Shown: positions 1-9,176 of the stretch, piece by piece
Position numbering within the stretch: position 1 is the first letter of the stretch
Layout: each line of letters opens with the position of its first letter
Assembly (NCBI GenBank): GCA_910583835.1
Contig: CAJTYM010000016.1
Coordinates: forward strand, 1 to 64,000
Direction: 5' to 3'
DNA: 64,000 nucleotides
Origin: an uncultured Lachnospiraceae bacterium
GTDB taxonomy: Bacteria; Bacillota; Clostridia; Lachnospirales; Lachnospiraceae
The notes under the pieces: generated by a model
Databases searched by the model: none
The model's input: the letters and a program-made list of their open reading frames with translations, nothing else
Told to the model about the DNA's origin: nothing
Made by a program: the position numbers and the translations under genes

Positions 1-49
1 TTTTCATAACGTTTTGTGCCTGAGCGAAGCGAAAGGAATGGATATAACT

Positions 50-1171
50 ATGAAATATATGATAAAAGACAATCAGGCAGGATTTGTATTGAAAAATGGG
101 GTGTTTCAGAAAATGATTACGTCGGGGACTTATTATTTTCCGAAAATATGTGGATATCAGGTTATGGTGGAGGAGATGATGGGGGAGGTCGATTATCTGG
201 AGGTTCCTTATCAGGTGCTCGTCAAAGATAAATCATTTGCTGCGTCTACGGTACATATGGAAATCCCGGACGGCTCCGTAGGTTTTCTCTATGTAAATGG
301 AAAGCTGACCTCCTTTGCAAACCGCAAGGAATATACATTCTGGAATGTGTTTGATAAATATGAAATGAAAGTGGTGTCCATGGAAGAGACCGTGATGGGG
401 GCGGAGGTCCCGAAACAGATGCTTTCCATGCTGCCATCTAAATTTTATAAAGAGATATTGGTGGGAGAAGGCGAGACGTGTCTGCTGTATTATGACAATG
501 TCATGCAGCAGCAGCTTGGCAAGGGTACATACCGTTTCTGGCTTTATGCACACAATGTCACTGGCAAAATCTTTGATATGCGGCAGAAAGAGCTGGATAT
601 TGTGGGGCAGGAGATTCTTACCAAAGATAAAATCGGCATTCGCCTGAATGTCGCCTGCATGTACAAAATCAGGGATGCTGTGGAATTTGCGGAGAAAATC
701 GTGGATTTGAAAGGGCAGCTCTATTCGGCAGTGCAGCTGGCAATCCGTGAGATTGTCGGCAATTATAAACTGGATGAGATTTTGGAACTTAAGGAACAGA
801 TTTCTCAGGAGATTTATCAGTCCCTCAAGGAGCGGGAGCAGATGTTTTGCGTGAATTTCCTGACAGCCGGAATTAAGGATATCATCCTGCCCGGGGAAAT
901 CCGGGAGATTATGAATTCTGTGCTGGTGGCAGAAAAGACGGCGCAGGCGAACGTGATTTCCAGGAGGGAAGAGGTGGCGTCCACCAGGTCGCTGCTGAAT
1001 ACCGCCAAATTGATGGACGAGAATGGGACGCTCTATAAGCTGAAAGAACTTGAGTATCTGGAGAGGATTTGTGAGAAGGTGGGGGAGATATCCGTAAACG
1101 GCAATGCCGGAATCGTTGAACAATTGGGCAGACTGATGGGAATGGAGCGGCAGAGTGAATTGGCGGGCTGA
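50..1171 (+). CDS. SPFH/band-7 (slipin-like) protein
   Basis: Probable member of the SPFH (stomatin/prohibitin/flotillin, slipin-like) superfamily, about 373 residues. The best evidence is the central segment, with a beta-rich stretch (ILVGEGETCLLYYDN, KDKIGIRLNVACMYKI) followed by helices of the type RDAVEFAEK and LYSAVQLAIREIVGNYKLDEIL, which is the slipin core pattern. The N-terminal third contains a second, divergent copy-like beta region (MIKDNQAGFVLKNGVF and VGFLYVNGKL). I see no clear N-terminal membrane helix, unlike classic slipins. I chose the ATG at 50 because AAAGGA lies upstream at 32-37; an ATG at 38 and a TTG at 14 are alternatives in the same frame. SPFH proteins usually scaffold membrane microdomains or protein quality control; the specific role here is unknown. 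The left window edge hides its upstream neighbours. Confidence 0.7.
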   Translation: MKYMIKDNQAGFVLKNGVFQKMITSGTYYFPKICGYQVMVEEMMGEVDYLEVPYQVLVKDKSFAASTVHMEIPDGSVGFLYVNGKLTSFANRKEYTFWNVFDKYEMKVVSMEETVMGAEVPKQMLSMLPSKFYKEILVGEGETCLLYYDNVMQQQLGKGTYRFWLYAHNVTGKIFDMRQKELDIVGQEILTKDKIGIRLNVACMYKIRDAVEFAEKIVDLKGQLYSAVQLAIREIVGNYKLDEILELKEQISQEIYQSLKEREQMFCVNFLTAGIKDIILPGEIREIMNSVLVAEKTAQANVISRREEVASTRSLLNTAKLMDENGTLYKLKELEYLERICEKVGEISVNGNAGIVEQLGRLMGMERQSELAG

Positions 1172-1174
1172 CAG

Positions 1175-1210
1175 AGATAGGGAAGACGGTGTGAATCGGC
1201 TTCCTTATCT
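1175..1210 (+). terminator. stem-loop after the SPFH gene
   Basis: An 11-bp inverted repeat (AGATAGGGAAG at 1175-1185 with CTTCCTTATCT at 1200-1210, one wobble pair) begins just after the SPFH stop codon. The following bases are only weakly T-rich, so it may be a weak terminator or a 3' stabilising hairpin. Confidence 0.4.
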
Positions 1211-1303
1211 GTATTAGATTGGGATATAAAATTAAAAAAATTTTATGGAAATTGAGATTATTTTGCCTCTCAGATTGTTTTCTTTATATAGGAGGTACAG
1301 ACT

Positions 1304-1813
1304 ATGAAGGCTAAGGAGAAAGAAAAGGTGCTGCAATGCTATCAAAAGCACAAGGACATGATTTACAAATTAGCATGGGCCTATTGCAAGGACAGATATC
1401 AGGCAGATGACGTTTTTCAGGAGGTTTTTTTCAGATATCTGAAATTCCATCCCAGATTTAAAAACCCGGAACATGAGAAAGCTTGGTTCATCCGCACAAC
1501 CATCAATGCCTGTAAGAATTTGCTGAAAAGCAAATGGAACAGCGATATGGTACAACTGCAGGAATGGGATGCGGAGCGGGCGTTCCATAGGGGGACAGGC
1601 GATGCCTTTGAGCAATTGAAGGAAGCTGTTTTGAATTTGCCGGAGAAATACCGTTTGCCTATCCATCTGTACTACTATGAGGAATATTCCGTGCGGGAGA
1701 TTGCCAAATTGCTGCACAAAAACGAGAGCACCGTGCAGACGCAGCTTCAGCGCGGAAGGGAAAAAATTAAGCAGGAACTTGAAAGGAGTGAGAGGTATGA
1801 TGTTGGAGCATGA
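1304..1813 (+). CDS. ECF-type RNA polymerase sigma factor
   Basis: Sigma-70 family, extracytoplasmic-function (ECF) type, 169 residues, the usual size for the class. The region-2 helix is visible near the N-terminus (MIYKLAWAYCKDRYQADDVFQEVFFRYL, shown here only as a landmark: DDVFQEVF is the core), and region 4 near the C-terminus (LPEKYRLPIHLYYYEEYS, then the recognition helix around HKNESTVQTQLQRGRE). The start has a strong GGAGGT ribosome site at about 1291-1296. It overlaps the next gene by 17 bases, so the two are translationally coupled, the usual arrangement of ECF sigma and anti-sigma factor. Expected role: directing RNA polymerase to a small stress or envelope regulon. The stimulus cannot be read from the sequence. 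Confidence 0.92.
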   Translation: MKAKEKEKVLQCYQKHKDMIYKLAWAYCKDRYQADDVFQEVFFRYLKFHPRFKNPEHEKAWFIRTTINACKNLLKSKWNSDMVQLQEWDAERAFHRGTGDAFEQLKEAVLNLPEKYRLPIHLYYYEEYSVREIAKLLHKNESTVQTQLQRGREKIKQELERSERYDVGA

Positions 1814-2906
1814 CACGTATAGGGAAGCAGTATCAGATGTTACATTATCAGACGAGGCTGGGATGGAGATGTTAGAGAATGCCATCAAGAGGAAAGAGCG
1901 GTGGAGCCAGAGGTGGAAAGTACAGACTGTGGCGGTTGTTGCCAGCCTTATGGTGGTGGCTTTGAGCGCAAATGGCATTTGTTTTGCGGCTACCGGCATG
2001 AATGCCTGGGATTTGTTCCAGACAATTTACCAGGGCAACAGCAAGGAAGCAGAGGCGATTTCACAGAATTTCCAGAAAGTAGGAGATGATTTGGTGGATG
2101 GGAATCTGCGGCATACCCTGGAGGAATATTGGTATGATCCGGATGCAGGCATGGCATATTTTATTATTCGCACGGATTCCTTGGACGGTTCGCCTCTGAA
2201 TGCAGAAGATTTGGGCTATTGGGTAGACCCGCATTTTCAGCATCATGGTCTCATGAGCGTAGGCAGTGAAAAGCCGGTTATGAGTGAGGATAAGACTTCT
2301 GCCAGGACATACCACCATATCATGATTTCCTATGATGAGAGAGATGGGTATCAATTTAAGGAGTTTGCGCCGGCTTCTGAAGAGGCATTGGTTGTATCCC
2401 TGGAGGCGAAGGATGGGGGGCTTAATGAGGACGGTCAGCCAACCTATAATAAGGAAATCGGTGTATTTGTGATGGAGCCGACGGATGTAATGAAGATGAA
2501 GCGTTTGGAGTTGGATTGCAGCACCTTGGAGGACTGCACCGGAATCAATATCGTTGGCGGTGGAATGAGGATGTCCTTTGACAAGCAGTTTGGAGAAGAG
2601 GAGTATCCGTTTGGGATTTTAGAACTGAAAATGAAAGACGGAACCAGCTGCGTGGTAGTGGGAGAACTACCTGAGGGTGATTGGGAGACAGAGAGTGAGG
2701 ATGGAGAAATCACAGGATTTAAGTCTGATACGGCGGACTATACCGGAGATAAGTTCCTTGGCCTGTTAGGCGGCTCAGGCGGCGGTTTTGACGGTTATAG
2801 CAAGAGCGGCTACAGCACGCAATTCAACTGCACGTTCAACAGATTTATAGACACAGGTAATGTGGCTGGCGTATATGTGGATGGTGTGGAACTGCCGATA
2901 AAGTAA
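1797..2906 (+). CDS. probable membrane anti-sigma factor (DUF4179-like)
   Basis: About 369 residues. The first 50 residues are cytoplasmic and charged, then comes one hydrophobic helix (VAVVASLMVVALSANGICFA at about residues 45-64), and the remaining 300 residues would lie outside. This single-pass topology, and the 17-base overlap with the ECF sigma gene, fit an anti-sigma factor of the RsiW/DUF4179 type seen in Firmicutes. The start ATG at 1797 is preceded by AAAGGAGTGAGAGG, a good ribosome site; an upstream in-frame extension exists but lies wholly inside the sigma gene and has no signal. Ending near 2900, the extracellular part has no motif that I recognise. The family assignment rests on topology and context more than on conserved residues. 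Confidence 0.65.
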   Translation: MMLEHDTYREAVSDVTLSDEAGMEMLENAIKRKERWSQRWKVQTVAVVASLMVVALSANGICFAATGMNAWDLFQTIYQGNSKEAEAISQNFQKVGDDLVDGNLRHTLEEYWYDPDAGMAYFIIRTDSLDGSPLNAEDLGYWVDPHFQHHGLMSVGSEKPVMSEDKTSARTYHHIMISYDERDGYQFKEFAPASEEALVVSLEAKDGGLNEDGQPTYNKEIGVFVMEPTDVMKMKRLELDCSTLEDCTGINIVGGGMRMSFDKQFGEEEYPFGILELKMKDGTSCVVVGELPEGDWETESEDGEITGFKSDTADYTGDKFLGLLGGSGGGFDGYSKSGYSTQFNCTFNRFIDTGNVAGVYVDGVELPIK

Positions 2907-2975
2907 AATGTTTTTGCATGATTGAAAAGGAGCAGGGAGAGTTCCCCATATATAAGCACCCAATGTTACAAGAAC

Positions 2976-3008
2976 CCCCGGCAAACCATTTTCTGCGGTT
3001 TGCCGGGG
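2976..3008. terminator. bidirectional hairpin between convergent genes
   Basis: Perfect 12-bp inverted repeat CCCCGGCAAACC (2976-2987) and GGTTTGCCGGGG (2997-3008) with a 9-base loop. It sits between the plus-strand anti-sigma gene and the minus-strand GH53 gene. T-tracts on both sides are short, but the position and stem stability make a shared terminator the natural reading. Confidence 0.7.
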
Positions 3009-3043
3009 CTTCGTCTGTAAGTCAGTTCAGAATCAAGGGATTT

Positions 3044-6000
3044 TTATTTTTTAATCTTAATCTTTGCTTTGGGGCTGTAAGATTTGCTGTATATTTTCTT
3101 GCCGAGAGAATCCCTTTTGAAAGCGCGTACCTGTACATAGCAGGTTTTGCCTTTTTTGAATATTTTTTTATTTTTTGCTGTTATAGAGGTTACTTTGGAA
3201 GTTATTTTCTTCGCGCCTTTCATGTTTGATTTTGTTGCATAGCGAATCTCGTAGCCCTCTGCACCTTTTACTTTCTTGAAGCTGATTTTGAGGGTGTTTT
3301 TCTTAGGATTCTTAAGCGTAGGCTTTTTCACCTTGCCTGGTTTGGCAATTTTCGTCCAGCGTGCGTACAGGGTGGTATCTGCGGTAATCGCCACTTTGGA
3401 GGAAGCGGTAATCTGCTGTCCGCCTGTTTTGGCGGTATACCAGCCGTTGAATGCATGGCCTGCGCGCGTGGCGTCTGGCAGCGTGCCATATGTCTGGCCA
3501 GCGGTTACGGTCTTGGTTTTGGTAGTGAGTGCTTTTCCGCCATTAACGTCAAAGGTAACGGTGTATTTCTTTTCCTGCGTTACAGGCGGTTTTTGGTTCT
3601 GTTTCCATTTGGCGTTAACAGTCAGGTCAGAGGTTACGTTGTCAAATGCCTTATCCCAACCGTCAAAGGTATAACCTTCTTTTGTGGGAGCAGTGGGAGC
3701 AGTTGCAGCGGCTCCTTCTTCCACAGTTTCTTCCTTTAATACGGTATCGCCATCCTTGAAGGTAACGGTGTAGGTAGTCTTTGGATTTTCGGAAGAACCT
3801 TGTTTCCACTTGGCATTGACTGTCAGGTCAGATACTACCATATCGACTGCTGCATCCCAGCCATCAAACGTGTAGCCCTCTTTTGTTGGGGCCGTATCCA
3901 AGGCTGCAGTTGCACCTGCGTCTACCGTCTTAGTTCCCAGTTCAGTCTCGCCATCCTTGAATGTGACAGTGAAGGTTGTTGAGGAAGATGGTTCCGATGT
4001 ATTTTCTGCTGCTGTTAAATCATCGGTACGCATCAGGTTAAAGTCATCTGCAACAACCCATCCACTGTTATAGAGGATGCGGCTTATAACTGTAATGCTG
4101 GCTACATTCTGATTAACTACAATGTTTGGCACTTTTGCCTGATAAAATACTTTCCATGTTCCAGGAATCTCAATGTCGCCAGTGTATACCATAGTTTTTC
4201 CATTTTTATAAGTGACAAGTGCGGTTAAGCCTGAAGCATCAGACAGTGGACCGACATTTGTTCCCTGATAATAGCCAAACAAAGTATATTTTCCGCTTGT
4301 TAACTCATCTGCAGAGAGTGTCTGCATTACTCTGAAATCTGTGGCTGCATTTTCTGCCCATGCATCATAGAAGTTTGTTCCCTCTTTTGCATCACCGCCA
4401 GCTCCGGTTGTCTTGAATCTTGCTCCTGCGGTCGCTGTCCATCCAGTCTCGCCATCTTCAAAGCCGCCGTTTGGCAGGAGGTTTGTTCCTGTAACTGTTA
4501 CGGCACAAGTTGTCTTTTGCTGGCCTGCCGGTACGGTAATCGTTTCGCCTTTTGAGGTATAAGAGAATTGAGCTAAACTTCCGTTTACTGTGTACTCGCC
4601 GAAATCAGCTGTCTTTAGTGCTTCTACCTGAGCGGTATCCCAAGTTACTGCTACATTTTCTACAACCTCTCCGTTATTCAGGTTTACATTTACTGCTGCC
4701 GGAAGCTGTGGCGTATCTTTGTAATTCATGGTATATGTCGCCGTATCTACGGTAGCTACACGGACTGGACCGTCTGTGCCGGTATATACCCATTTGTATA
4801 CGTTGATGGAGGGAAGGGCCTTGCCATCGAAGTCAAACATTGCCTGGTTATCCCACTGGGAGCCGTGTGTGGATTTGTCCAGAACTACTCCAGGGTCATA
4901 ACCGCCGCCTTCAGGACCGGACCACTTGGAAGCCCAGCCGGAACCATATTTCTCCCATTTGTCAATGTTGTAGGTTAATACTTCTGCTTTCTTGTCTGCT
5001 GCTGCCCCGGCGTAATTTTTTACCGGAACCCATGCCGGTTCCCAATAAAACGTGCCGATCCCGGCTTCGCCTACGGCGGAAACTGCGGCAATGGCATCGC
5101 GGACAGCTGCTGCCTGGCCTTCACCCTGTGCATCAATCGAATAATTGAGAGGGGAAGTGCTCGCGTTTACGACATTGGCGGCGCCATCTCCGTCCTCTGT
5201 GGTTGTGCAGTAGGAAACTTCGGCTACCATAACTTTCTTGTTGTACGTCTCAGCGATTGTTTTCAATACGCTTGTAAGGTTTTCCGGCGAACCATGCCAG
5301 AAAGAGTAGTAGGAGGATGCAAATATATCATAATCAATATTGGCATCATTTAAAGCTTTTGCTTTGCCCGTCTGGTAATTCTCTTTATGAGGGTCAGCGT
5401 AATGGATGGCAATCTGGATATTGGGGTCAGATGCGCGGACTGCCTTGGTTCCGGCATCTAAAAGTTTGCTGACGTTTGCCCAATCTTTCTCACCAGCCAT
5501 GCCGCCGTTAATCTCATTGCCGACCTGCACCATGCCTACGTCAACGCCGGCATCCTTTAACTGTTTCAGAGATGCTTTCGTATAATCGGAGAGTGCGGCT
5601 GCTTTCTGCTCGATTGTCATGCCCTCCCATGCTTTGGGGGATTTCATTTTAGCCGGGTCAGCCCAGAAATCAGAGTAGTGGAAGTCAATCAGGACTTTCA
5701 TGCCGTAATAGGTAGCAATTTTGCCCATCTCCGTAGCGGCATCGATGTCGCAGTTTCCAGCGCCATATCCTTCGCGGTATACCTGTGTTCCGTCAGCCAG
5801 GAAGTATTCATCGTATCCGGCGCCTTGGAAGGAGGCGTCATCTGGCGATATAATCCATTGTTTTCTGGCAGTCACTTCATTTTCGTGGTGTTCATTGCCC
5901 GCTTCATCTACATAGAAAATCTTTCCATCGTCATCTACACGGTAGGGGCAGTTCCAGACGCGAAACCTTACATAGTTGACGCCGGCATCCTTAAAGATTT

Positions 6001-6718
6001 CAAACATGTTTTTCTCTATGCCGTTCTCATCCTTGTATTTCACGCCGCTTTGTACTTCGCTCAAATACGTGGATACGTCTACGCCATGAATGAAGTCTTT
6101 GGAAAGGCCTGGGACTTTCTTGACATTGATGTCAGCCTCCACTGCGGGGGCAGCCTCAAATTCTATATTGTGGATACCGTACCATTCTCCATCCCCGGCT
6201 CCTTTTGCTTCCATTGGGCCGCTGATGCTGATGGTGACAGTATCGCCTTCTGCAACTTCCAGCGCTGTTGTTCTGGAACTGACGTATACATTCCATTCCT
6301 TCGTGTCAATATTAACTTTTACTTCTGTATTCTGCGTGTCATTATGCGCCTTTAACACAAAGTTATGTTTCGTGGCGCCATTTCCTACGGACTCAACCTT
6401 GGCGGTGTAGGAGCCTGCCTCCATGTTCTCAATAGTCTGGCTCATAGAAAATGTTTTCGCTTCTGCTGAGTTATTCCAGATGCTCAGATGTTTCTCTGTC
6501 CTATCCCCATTTTGGATACTGCATCCGGCTTCGGCATCAGCGCCGGCAAGCGGCAAATCTCCGGCAATTGTCCACCCATTGGTGTTTTCTGTCAGCGCGC
6601 CATTTTGCAGTGTCCCATACGTGCCTGCCGCTTTACTGGTAAAGTTCAGTCCGGTAAACAGGGAAAATACAAGGCAAATGCTCATGACTGCGCTGAGTGT
6701 GCGTTTCCATGTTCTCAT
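3044..6718 (-). CDS. secreted GH53 arabinogalactan endo-1,4-beta-galactanase, multi-modular
   Basis: A 1224-residue secreted enzyme predicted to cut beta-1,4-galactan, such as pectin RG-I side chains, outside the cell. In order: a signal peptide (MRTWKRTLSAVMSICLVFSL, cleavage after SKA), a beta-sandwich carbohydrate-binding-like module (to about residue 195), the GH53 barrel (about 200-605), a bacterial Ig-like segment, a second carbohydrate-binding module (starting LLPNGGFEDGETGW, CBM61-like), three InlB B-repeat/Flg_new units ending NAKWKQ, NAKWKQ and YARWT, and a Lys-rich fibronectin-like C-terminal domain. GH53 hallmarks seen are the acid/base Glu in QVGNEINGG and the nucleophile Glu in VMVAEVSYC. 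The start at 6718 has a perfect AAAGGAGG; the reading frame extends 52 codons further upstream without a signal. There is no LPXTG motif, so it is probably secreted or held non-covalently. It stands alone as a monocistron facing the sigma operon. Confidence 0.93.
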   Translation of the reverse strand: MRTWKRTLSAVMSICLVFSLFTGLNFTSKAAGTYGTLQNGALTENTNGWTIAGDLPLAGADAEAGCSIQNGDRTEKHLSIWNNSAEAKTFSMSQTIENMEAGSYTAKVESVGNGATKHNFVLKAHNDTQNTEVKVNIDTKEWNVYVSSRTTALEVAEGDTVTISISGPMEAKGAGDGEWYGIHNIEFEAAPAVEADINVKKVPGLSKDFIHGVDVSTYLSEVQSGVKYKDENGIEKNMFEIFKDAGVNYVRFRVWNCPYRVDDDGKIFYVDEAGNEHHENEVTARKQWIISPDDASFQGAGYDEYFLADGTQVYREGYGAGNCDIDAATEMGKIATYYGMKVLIDFHYSDFWADPAKMKSPKAWEGMTIEQKAAALSDYTKASLKQLKDAGVDVGMVQVGNEINGGMAGEKDWANVSKLLDAGTKAVRASDPNIQIAIHYADPHKENYQTGKAKALNDANIDYDIFASSYYSFWHGSPENLTSVLKTIAETYNKKVMVAEVSYCTTTEDGDGAANVVNASTSPLNYSIDAQGEGQAAAVRDAIAAVSAVGEAGIGTFYWEPAWVPVKNYAGAAADKKAEVLTYNIDKWEKYGSGWASKWSGPEGGGYDPGVVLDKSTHGSQWDNQAMFDFDGKALPSINVYKWVYTGTDGPVRVATVDTATYTMNYKDTPQLPAAVNVNLNNGEVVENVAVTWDTAQVEALKTADFGEYTVNGSLAQFSYTSKGETITVPAGQQKTTCAVTVTGTNLLPNGGFEDGETGWTATAGARFKTTGAGGDAKEGTNFYDAWAENAATDFRVMQTLSADELTSGKYTLFGYYQGTNVGPLSDASGLTALVTYKNGKTMVYTGDIEIPGTWKVFYQAKVPNIVVNQNVASITVISRILYNSGWVVADDFNLMRTDDLTAAENTSEPSSSTTFTVTFKDGETELGTKTVDAGATAALDTAPTKEGYTFDGWDAAVDMVVSDLTVNAKWKQGSSENPKTTYTVTFKDGDTVLKEETVEEGAAATAPTAPTKEGYTFDGWDKAFDNVTSDLTVNAKWKQNQKPPVTQEKKYTVTFDVNGGKALTTKTKTVTAGQTYGTLPDATRAGHAFNGWYTAKTGGQQITASSKVAITADTTLYARWTKIAKPGKVKKPTLKNPKKNTLKISFKKVKGAEGYEIRYATKSNMKGAKKITSKVTSITAKNKKIFKKGKTCYVQVRAFKRDSLGKKIYSKSYSPKAKIKIKK

Positions 6719-6742
6719 TGCTATTCCTCCTTTAAATTGATG

Positions 6743-6762
6743 AAGCCTTATTTTTAAGGCTT
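6743..6762 (-). other. small hairpin in the GH53 leader
   Basis: AAGCCTTA (6743-6750) and TAAGGCTT (6755-6762) form a perfect 8-bp hairpin about 25 bases upstream of the GH53 start codon, inside the expected 5' leader. It is too short to call a terminator; it could protect the mRNA 5' end. Confidence 0.35.
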
Positions 6763-6853
6763 TATGTTGGCAATTGCCCCTCATACGTCTATTTCTGCCG
6801 GCAGTGCTTTCGTGAAATACTGGCAAGAGCGCAATCGCTTGTTCATATTTATG

Positions 6854-6881
6854 ATTATACACGCATTTACGCACGGCACAA
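6854..6881 (-). promoter_or_regulatory. candidate promoter of the GH53 gene
   Basis: On the minus strand, TTGTGC (6876-6881) and TATAAT (6854-6859) are separated by 16 bases, about 135 bases upstream of the GH53 start codon. The -10 is perfect and the -35 is partial, as expected for an activator- or repressor-controlled gene. Confidence 0.5.
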
Positions 6882-6957
6882 TAGACAGATGCGCTAATCT
6901 TTTTTGCCTGTTTTTATCTATTTTTACTAGTATTTTTGCTGTTGTGGAATATATAAA

Positions 6958-6973
6958 TGCGCAACATTGCGCA
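6958..6973. promoter_or_regulatory. palindromic operator candidate upstream of the GH53 gene
   Basis: TGCGCAA-CA-TTGCGCA is a perfect 7+7 palindrome about 77 bases upstream of the candidate -35 box of the GH53 gene. Its core CGCAA-NN-TTGCG recurs twice at 26939-26986 in front of another surface-protein gene. A LacI-like or similar dimeric regulator is plausible. The rest of the 6882-7131 stretch holds no gene that I can support. Confidence 0.4.
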
Positions 6974-7131
6974 CAATTTGGTAAGATATAGAAGAATTTT
7001 GAATTATTTCGTGTAAAAGATCATAAGAGTCATGAAATTTAAGTTTTTGCATATAATATTATCAGTACAGTCCACGGAATGGCAGGAGCGAAGTGGCGTA
7101 GGAATTGTTATAAAAAATTTACACTTAAGCC

Positions 7132-7160
7132 TTGACGAATGTGGAATGATTTGGTAGAAT
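7132..7160 (+). promoter_or_regulatory. promoter of tRNA-Cys
   Basis: TTGACG (7132-7137), 17-base spacer, TAGAAT (7155-7160), ending 28 bases before the mature tRNA. Near-consensus sigma-A promoter; the tRNA is a single-gene unit. Confidence 0.8.
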
Positions 7161-7188
7161 GTCCTAGGACATGAGGAAAACTGAATAT

Positions 7189-7260
7189 GGCGCAGTAGCC
7201 AAGTGGTAAGGCATGGGTCTGCAACACCCTGATTCACCGGTTCAAATCCGGTCTGCGCCT
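7189..7260 (+). tRNA. tRNA-Cys (anticodon GCA)
   Basis: The 72-base cloverleaf has acceptor strands GGCGCAG (7189-7195) and CTGCGCC (7253-7259), anticodon GCA at 7221-7223, T-arm GGTTCAAATCC and discriminator T at 7260, the base expected for bacterial tRNA-Cys. The CCA end is not encoded. The top pair of the anticodon stem is a T-T mismatch. Flanked by its own promoter and a strong terminator. Confidence 0.97.
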
Positions 7261-7270
7261 CTCTTACGGC

Positions 7271-7317
7271 AATAACCCCGAAGACGGATGTTTTCGGGGT
7301 TATTGTTTTTGCTTTTT
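7271..7317 (+). terminator. intrinsic terminator of tRNA-Cys
   Basis: AATAACCCCGAA (7271-7282) pairs with TTCGGGGTTATT (7293-7304) and is followed by GTTTTTGCTTTTT. Classic Rho-independent terminator. Confidence 0.92.
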
Positions 7318-7429
7318 GAAAGTGCTATACTGTTTCTGGAATGTTTGCGGTAGAATTTATGAGCGAATTAGGTCTGTGACAGAGAAATCTGCCCATATCT
7401 ATCATGTGCAGAAAGGTTAGGTATTACTG

Positions 7430-9157
7430 ATGAAAAGAGAGAAGACGCGAGGAATAAGCATTCGCACGAAGATTTTAGCCCCGACAAGTATTTTGGTTGT
7501 TTTGCTCTGTGTGGTTATGGGGGTCAGCGCCTACATGCGGACAAAGGATGGCCTGGTGGCAATGGGCGTGGAAGAGGCGCGGATGGCAGCTGTTATTTCT
7601 GTAAAAGTCATCAATGGGGATGAACTTGAGAAAGCTGTACAGGGAGGCGAGCAGAGCGCAGAATACCAAGCATTGGCAGCTGCGATGGACAGTATCCGCG
7701 AGGATTGCGGGATTAAATATTTATATACGTTATATACAGATGGAAGCCGGGTCTATTATGGCATTGATACTGATGATACGGAAAATCATTCTGAACTGGG
7801 AAAGCAATTTGAGGTTTCTTATGAGGAACTGCAGGGTGTTTTTGCAGGCGAAGGCTATGTGCAGGATTTTATCGACAGCACGGATGTTGGAAATTTGATT
7901 TCCGCCTATATGCCGGTGATGGACAGCAGCGGCAGCAGAGTTGTGGGCATTGTAGGCTGTGACTATGATGCTTCCGGCGTCGTGGGACGGCTGAACACTA
8001 TCTTGTGGCAGATAGTGGCGATTGCCATTGCCTGTCTGCTGGCTGCATTGCTGATTATCAATATTATTGTTACAGCCATTATCAGGAGTTTACGCACGGT
8101 GGACAGGAAGATATATGAGTTGGTGAACAATGAGGGGGATTTGACCCAGACACTTGATGTCCATACGGGCGATGAGATGGAAATGATTGCCAACAATGTC
8201 AATGAACTCCTGGCATATATAAGGAATATTATGCTTAACATATCGGGGAACTCTAGGCATCTGAACGGCACATCCGCCAGCATTGCGGAGGATCTGTCAC
8301 AGGCGGAAATGAGCATTGCGGATGTTTCCGCTGCCATGGAGCAGATGAGTGCGGCAATGCAGGAATCGAGCGCTGCCCTGGACCAGGTAAATGAAGCGAT
8401 TGCGCAGATATTTGACTTGATTGAGCAGATAAACAGCCAGGCGGAGAGTGGGAGCAGTTCTTCTGACCAGATTATGACACATGCGAGGGAAGTGCACAGT
8501 AGGGCAGTAAAGGCGCAGCAGGATGCCAAAGAACAGGCGGCAGACATGGCTACGCTGCTGCGGCAGAAAATAGAAAAATCCAAGGCAGTGGAAGAAGTGC
8601 GCGAGCTTACGAAGAATATTCTCAATATTACGGAGGAGACAAACCTTCTGGCATTAAATGCCAGCATTGAAGCTGCCAAAGCGGGAGAAGCCGGAAGGGG
8701 ATTTGTGGTGGTTGCCGATGAGATTGGCAAACTGGCGATGAATTCGGCACAGGCGGCAACGGAAATCCAGAAGGTGACGGCAGATGTCATCCAGACGGTG
8801 GATGAACTTGCAGAGGAAGCAGAAGAAATGGTTCTTTTCATGAATGAGACAGCCATGGACGGCTATAGTAAGCTGTTAAAAGTCAGTGATACATACCAGA
8901 GCGACGTCGGCAGGATGAATGAGATGATGTGTGAGTTTGCAGAAGACAGCGTGCATCTGCGGGAGCAGATGGATATGGTTAAGACGTCGGTGGGAGATAT
9001 CAGGATTGCCGTCGGTGAAAGCGCACAGGGAGTGAGCAGCGTGACGGAGAAAGCTGTTAACCTGACTAACAATGTAAGCGGAATTGGCGAGGATGCAAAT
9101 TCCAATATGGACATTGCGGGACAGCTGAATCAGGAGGTAGGGAAATTTAAACTGTAA
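7430..9157 (+). CDS. methyl-accepting chemotaxis protein with Cache-like sensor
   Basis: A 575-residue membrane chemoreceptor. Visible parts: a cytoplasmic N-terminal tail ([14 protein letters not shown]), TM1 at about residues 14-33, an extracellular sensor of about 155 residues with a single-Cache/PAS-like pattern ([20 protein letters not shown], later [12 protein letters not shown]), TM2 at about 190-215, a HAMP linker, and a cytoplasmic coiled-coil with the receptor tip [20 protein letters not shown] and [10 protein letters not shown]. The tip is canonical, so it should dock CheA and CheW, although no che gene lies in the window. It is followed after 19 bases by a response regulator and kinase, so the three may be co-transcribed. 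The ligand is unknown; Cache domains usually bind small organic molecules. Confidence 0.92.
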   Translation: MKREKTRGISIRTKILAPTSILVVLLCVVMGVSAYMRTKDGLVAMGVEEARMAAVISVKVINGDELEKAVQGGEQSAEYQALAAAMDSIREDCGIKYLYTLYTDGSRVYYGIDTDDTENHSELGKQFEVSYEELQGVFAGEGYVQDFIDSTDVGNLISAYMPVMDSSGSRVVGIVGCDYDASGVVGRLNTILWQIVAIAIACLLAALLIINIIVTAIIRSLRTVDRKIYELVNNEGDLTQTLDVHTGDEMEMIANNVNELLAYIRNIMLNISGNSRHLNGTSASIAEDLSQAEMSIADVSAAMEQMSAAMQESSAALDQVNEAIAQIFDLIEQINSQAESGSSSSDQIMTHAREVHSRAVKAQQDAKEQAADMATLLRQKIEKSKAVEEVRELTKNILNITEETNLLALNASIEAAKAGEAGRGFVVVADEIGKLAMNSAQAATEIQKVTADVIQTVDELAEEAEEMVLFMNETAMDGYSKLLKVSDTYQSDVGRMNEMMCEFAEDSVHLREQMDMVKTSVGDIRIAVGESAQGVSSVTEKAVNLTNNVSGIGEDANSNMDIAGQLNQEVGKFKL

Positions 9158-9176
9158 GGAATGGCAGAGGTGAGAT